A stretch of 64,000 nt of DNA from Acheta domesticus (Eukaryota > Arthropoda > Insecta > Orthoptera > Gryllidae): assembly GCA_031308135.1 (NCBI GenBank), contig JAHLJT010009436.1, positions 155,890,750 through 155,954,749 of the forward strand, read 5' to 3'. Position numbers and translations under genes: made by a program. The notes beneath the pieces are model-generated. The model was given only the letters and a program-made list of their open reading frames with translations. It was not told the DNA's origin and made no database searches. This document shows, in pieces, positions 60,367 to 64,000 of this stretch (positions are counted from its first letter, which is position 1; the number at the start of each line of letters is the position of its first letter).

Positions 60367-61205
60367 GAGAGATGAGATATCGATGTCGATGTTTTCAAAA
60401 CATCTATGTTTTTGTAGAAACATCGATGTTTTAAACATTCATGTATTAACGCCAACATTTTTTTAACATTGATGTTTTGTGATCGATGTTCTTCCTTTTC
60501 CGATGTTTTGTTTCTGAATGAAAAATTCCATGATCACAATACTGTAAAAGTTAGAATATGAAATAATACTAATGGTAACACTGTTACCTCATGTGTGAAA
60601 CAAAGGAACCCTGTTTGTACTACCTTCTTCGACCAAATTCTCTCGCTCGAGATGACCTCCGTGCCTTTGTATTTCCTCTTTCTTCATATTAATTTCGAAC
60701 ATTGAATACCTGCCGGTCAACAAATGAATACCTGCCGGTAAAAACGTTGTAACCCTCAAATGAAAATTTTAGCGACACACGATTTTCCTCCTCCATTGTT
60801 ACAGTGTTTATGCAACCGTGCGACTTGTGGCGAAATTAAAACAGAAGAAAGAAGGCACTTAATGTTCATGTTTACCAACATAATTTCCTACGTGCCTCAC
60901 TCAGACCACATATGACCTTTACGCGAGGAAATACAGCATTCCAGAAAAGTAAGGGTTTTTGAAAAGTGAACGTTTTTGCCGGCAGGTATTCAAATACGCT
61001 GTGTGGCCGTAGGCTCTGCCTCTTCTTCTCATACCCTTATTTGATGAATTGATAAACGCGAACACTGTCGAATTAAATTTTAATGCACACGAATTTAATG
61101 TTAGACTTCACTAAATCAGTCTAAAACATCGATGATTTTAATCGATGTATTTTGAACATCGATGTTTGCTAACATCGATGGTTGGTAATCGATGTCACAT
61201 CACTA
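60367..61205. mobile_element. hAT-like element with ATCGATG repeats, copy 2 (about 840 bp)
   Basis: Left end GAGAGATGAGATATCGATG; inverted right end TAGTGATGTGACATCGAT. Both ends carry CATCGATG-type repeats like the element at 56260-56746, and the left subterminal GATGTTTTCAAAACATC is identical in both. The target duplication is not clear. The interior carries a separate inverted-repeat insertion at 60722-60995. Confidence 0.72.
60722..60995. mobile_element. Nested inverted-repeat element inside the hAT copy
   Basis: GAATACCTGCCGGTAAAAAC at 60726 has an inverted match ending at 60991 (22 of 23 bases). AAAT flanks both sides (60722-60725 and 60992-60995). A partial third copy of the end sits just upstream at 60704-60715. 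Superfamily not assigned. Confidence 0.68.
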
Positions 61206-61330
61206 GGCGGCCTGCGTGCGCGAGCGAGCTCTGATCGATGGGCGCGCTATTCGCGGCGTCGGATGAAGAGTCGCGTGATTCGCGGCGGAAGAGGGAATGG
61301 TTGATTTGCCTTGGATAATGGCCGCGACCG
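61206..61330. other. Short CpG-rich stretch
   Basis: GC-rich with GATCGATGGGCGCGC. No product recognised. Confidence 0.35.
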
Positions 61331-63770
61331 TCTCTTCTTGTTACGCGAGACCTCCCGGGCGGTCTCTTCAATTTCGTCGTAAAATATTGAAACACAGTCC
61401 TCGTCAGGGAAGTTCAATTGATATTCGATGAAAGAGAAACGAAAGCTTCGCGGATAAACGAATCCCGTGCTATCTTTAGACGTGTCGACGTTGTAATATT
61501 CTCTTGTAAAATGTACCATCCACTGATTTTGTTGTACACAAGTAATACACGGGAGTCCCAATTGATTTTACCCAATAATGTACATTTATGCTCATCGGTA
61601 AATCGATTGAAATAAATACATATGGTTTCCAATGTTTCTTTTGCTATCACACATCTCTATTAACGAGTGCTTGCAACATTCACATTAATAGTTCAATCTG
61701 GATAACTAAGTGCAGAAACATTATTTTAAGCCGCAAAAATATTTTGATCTTTTGTGTTGAAAATTCACGTACGAGGTAGACAGGTTCATTTGCATTAGTC
61801 GGAATTTGGTTGTATGTCTCCAGTTTGAAGACAAATCATTGCAACATTCAGTTAACTTCAGAAAAATTCTAAGAGCGTCTCGTCCTTGTAGAAATTCAAG
61901 CTCATTCCAAACCACGGTCAAATAAAAGCTCTTCATAGAATGTTATTTTCTATTTATACTCCAGCTTTTCTTTATTATTCTAATGTTACCTTCCATTATA
62001 CACAATAGTCAGCCTGGTAAATGCTTAGAACCAACGCGAGTTTTCTTTTCACAAACACACTCACGTCACGAGTGAAGTGTGTACACCGCCTTTCCTAACT
62101 ACATCGACTAACTGCCTCTAACTGCTTTTCGCTCGCAAGCCACTGCAGTTCCACGCACAATGCGATTCCCCCTGCGGGGTGCATTTACGAGAATTCTCTT
62201 TGTTCGAGTGAGATTATTCTCCACGTCCTCCTCCACATTCTCCGTTTGTTCCCTACTCTCGAGCAGAAACCGTTTGCTTCATCGCCACCTCTTGTCTTTC
62301 AGCATGGCGTAGGTGCCGTGCAATTAACTTCTCTGTGAGTCCATACCGTTCCTCAACTCAATCCTTTATCACGCACATTCCCTTTCCGGAACGAGTAGCC
62401 GCTGTCTTTATCTGTGCTTCCAATATAATGACCACACTTGCTTCTTTATTTCCATTATTAATCTATCCTTCTTCTCTGTGTTCATTCATTACTATTCCTT
62501 TCTAGAGAACTACTTTCTTTTCCGTTTATCTGTTCATTTCATATGGCTCTAGTAACATGTCCTCAACCAATACTCTCTCGGGTGACCGTCTTCCCGAGGG
62601 TTTTTAAAGACCTAATCTAGGTATTTCTGTTGTAGCAAGGTGTAACTGTAACACTGGAAGCTTCCGTAACAATGAAGAGGATAACTTTGTTCAAATTTTC
62701 AGTATTTTTATATTAACTTCAATGGTAAAATCGATTAAGTAAAACACATATTGTTTTTCATTATATTTTCCCATATTCCATTGTTACCTTCCTTTCCCTA
62801 CTAATACGAATGTCGATCTCATTATCGGATCAATCCACATTAATATATTACACATAGTATTCGCGCAGTCACCAGTCTTGTCACCAAATCCACAATTATT
62901 GACGGCGAAATCTCCACTTCCACTGTCGGGTATTACGATGTAGGTCGTTGATCTCCCAGTTGCACTGTCATCGTTTTCACCATCAACGATTTCAAATTCG
63001 TCTGAATGACTGTCGCAAATTCCTGCATTGCCGATTTTGGCATCGAATCATTCCATATCAATTGTCTAATATGTGAAATATTCTTGCGATGTAATGTTTT
63101 TTTAATTTCATACCGCGTTGAAGTATAGTACGACTAAAAGATTTTCGCAACTTTCTGAGATGCAATATTTCCTTTTTACATTGTTATCTACAATATTAAA
63201 CAAATTAATATGAGTTATTATGCAATTTTTCTTGCTCTATTCTTAAGATCTAATATTGCCTTCAGTTATACATAGTGGATAAATTGCAGCAAAGGCGTTG
63301 AAAATTATAATTGTTACACATATTTAAGGGTTTAGCCTTATCGTTTCCTCAATATTTGAGTACGAAAAGTTAAATTTAGCACGTAATATATCAACACACA
63401 TCAGTTCTGGATGTGCAAGCACGTTCCTAGCACGTTCCATTAATGTGTACAAAAAATGTAAAATTGATAGTTCGTATAGAAAGTTAATAAGCAAGCCATT
63501 TTCAACGCCCATGGCGCCTTTTCTCTCTCCCCGCTGCATTTGCCTGCTCGCTGCGCCTCTAACTGTGATTTTAGTTAAATTGCATTGTAAATGGAAGAGT
63601 GTGTAACACTGTAGTTGAGAACGTTTAGGGTTGACCGGAGCATCTTTAAGCGTATGTCAGTGCAATCGTAATGATGCCCGTAAATAAGTCAAGTTTCACA
63701 TTCCAGTATTAAAGTCAGTTATTCCATTTCTAAAGCCTGCTGCATACGTACCACCGTAATTACGGTTTGA
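61331..63770. other. AT-rich stretch, nothing firmly recognised
   Basis: Two minus-strand frames are noted but not called. One is 61247-61561 (104 codons). The other, about 62767-63024, is an open frame without ATG and reads DSHSDEFEIVDGENDDSATG. No known family was identified. Confidence 0.45.
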
Positions 63771-63946
63771 GTAACAAGCAGAGGCGTATCTAGGTATTCA
63801 GGCGCCCGTGGCAAGCACAGAATTTGCGCAATTAGGGCTTTTGTTATTTATTTTAGCGGGTATACTCTAAATAGCGCCCCTTGTGAGTGGCGCCCCTGGC
63901 ATTCGCCAAGTTTGCCATACCGTATAGATACCCCACTGGTAACAAG
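63771..63946. mobile_element. 160-bp hAT-type MITE with perfect 8-bp target duplication
   Basis: The element spans 63779-63938. Left end CAGAGGCGTATCTAGGTA; inverted right end CAGTGGGGTATCTATACGG. GTAACAAG flanks both sides (63771-63778 and 63939-63946). The interior has GGCGCCCGTGG and GGCGCCCCTGG in inverted subterminal positions and no coding capacity. Confidence 0.92.
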
Positions 63947-64000
63947 TGTAAGCTGTTCAAAGCGATTTTTAGCTCCCGGATAAGGAATATTGCCCGACGA

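Noticed and set aside
1..64000. CRISPR arrays, operons, rRNA genes, telomeric repeats
   Set aside because: None seen; the composition and elements are those of a metazoan nuclear genome.

Overview
The window looks like nuclear DNA of an arthropod, most likely an insect. The evidence is the set of decayed transposable elements: Penelope, Jockey and RTE-type retroelements, Tigger/pogo, PIF/Harbinger-like and hAT-like DNA transposons, and tRNA-derived SINEs. The surrounding DNA is AT-rich. I found no protein-coding gene I can support. The longer open frames lie in GC-rich or simple-repeat DNA and are open in several frames at once. The species cannot be told from the sequence alone.

Layout. From 1 to 13.5 kb: a CT-rich edge, a 1.5 kb inverted-repeat element carrying a Penelope reverse-transcriptase relic, a hAT-like element, then GC-rich blocks alternating with polypyrimidine tracts, a 14-bp minisatellite and a clean hAT MITE. 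From 13.5 to 28 kb: further GC-rich blocks, two copies of one minus-strand SINE family, two LINE relics, a 707-bp PIF/Harbinger-like element and a Tigger relic. From 28 to 41 kb: AT-rich DNA, two tRNA-like SINE pieces and a 1.94 kb near-perfect palindrome (38170-40110). From 41 to 57.6 kb: dense GC-rich blocks with 20-, 12- and 10-bp minisatellites, a 409-bp hAT MITE and a candidate recursive splice site (about 45876). From 57.6 to 64 kb: AT-rich DNA with an ATCGATG-type hAT element that carries a nested inverted-repeat insertion, and a 160-bp hAT MITE at the right edge.

The main non-repeat signal is about thirty short CpG-rich blocks, roughly one per 2 kb. Many hold an AT-rich core with homeodomain-, Sox-, POU-, forkhead-, T-box- or NK2-like motifs, and several hold CCAAT boxes. 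By inference this resembles the regulatory landscape, or a very long intron, of a developmental gene whose exons lie outside the window. The splice-like site on the plus strand fits a long intron but does not prove one. At three places the strand composition flips from C-rich to G-rich across a GC block, as at divergent promoters or replication origins.
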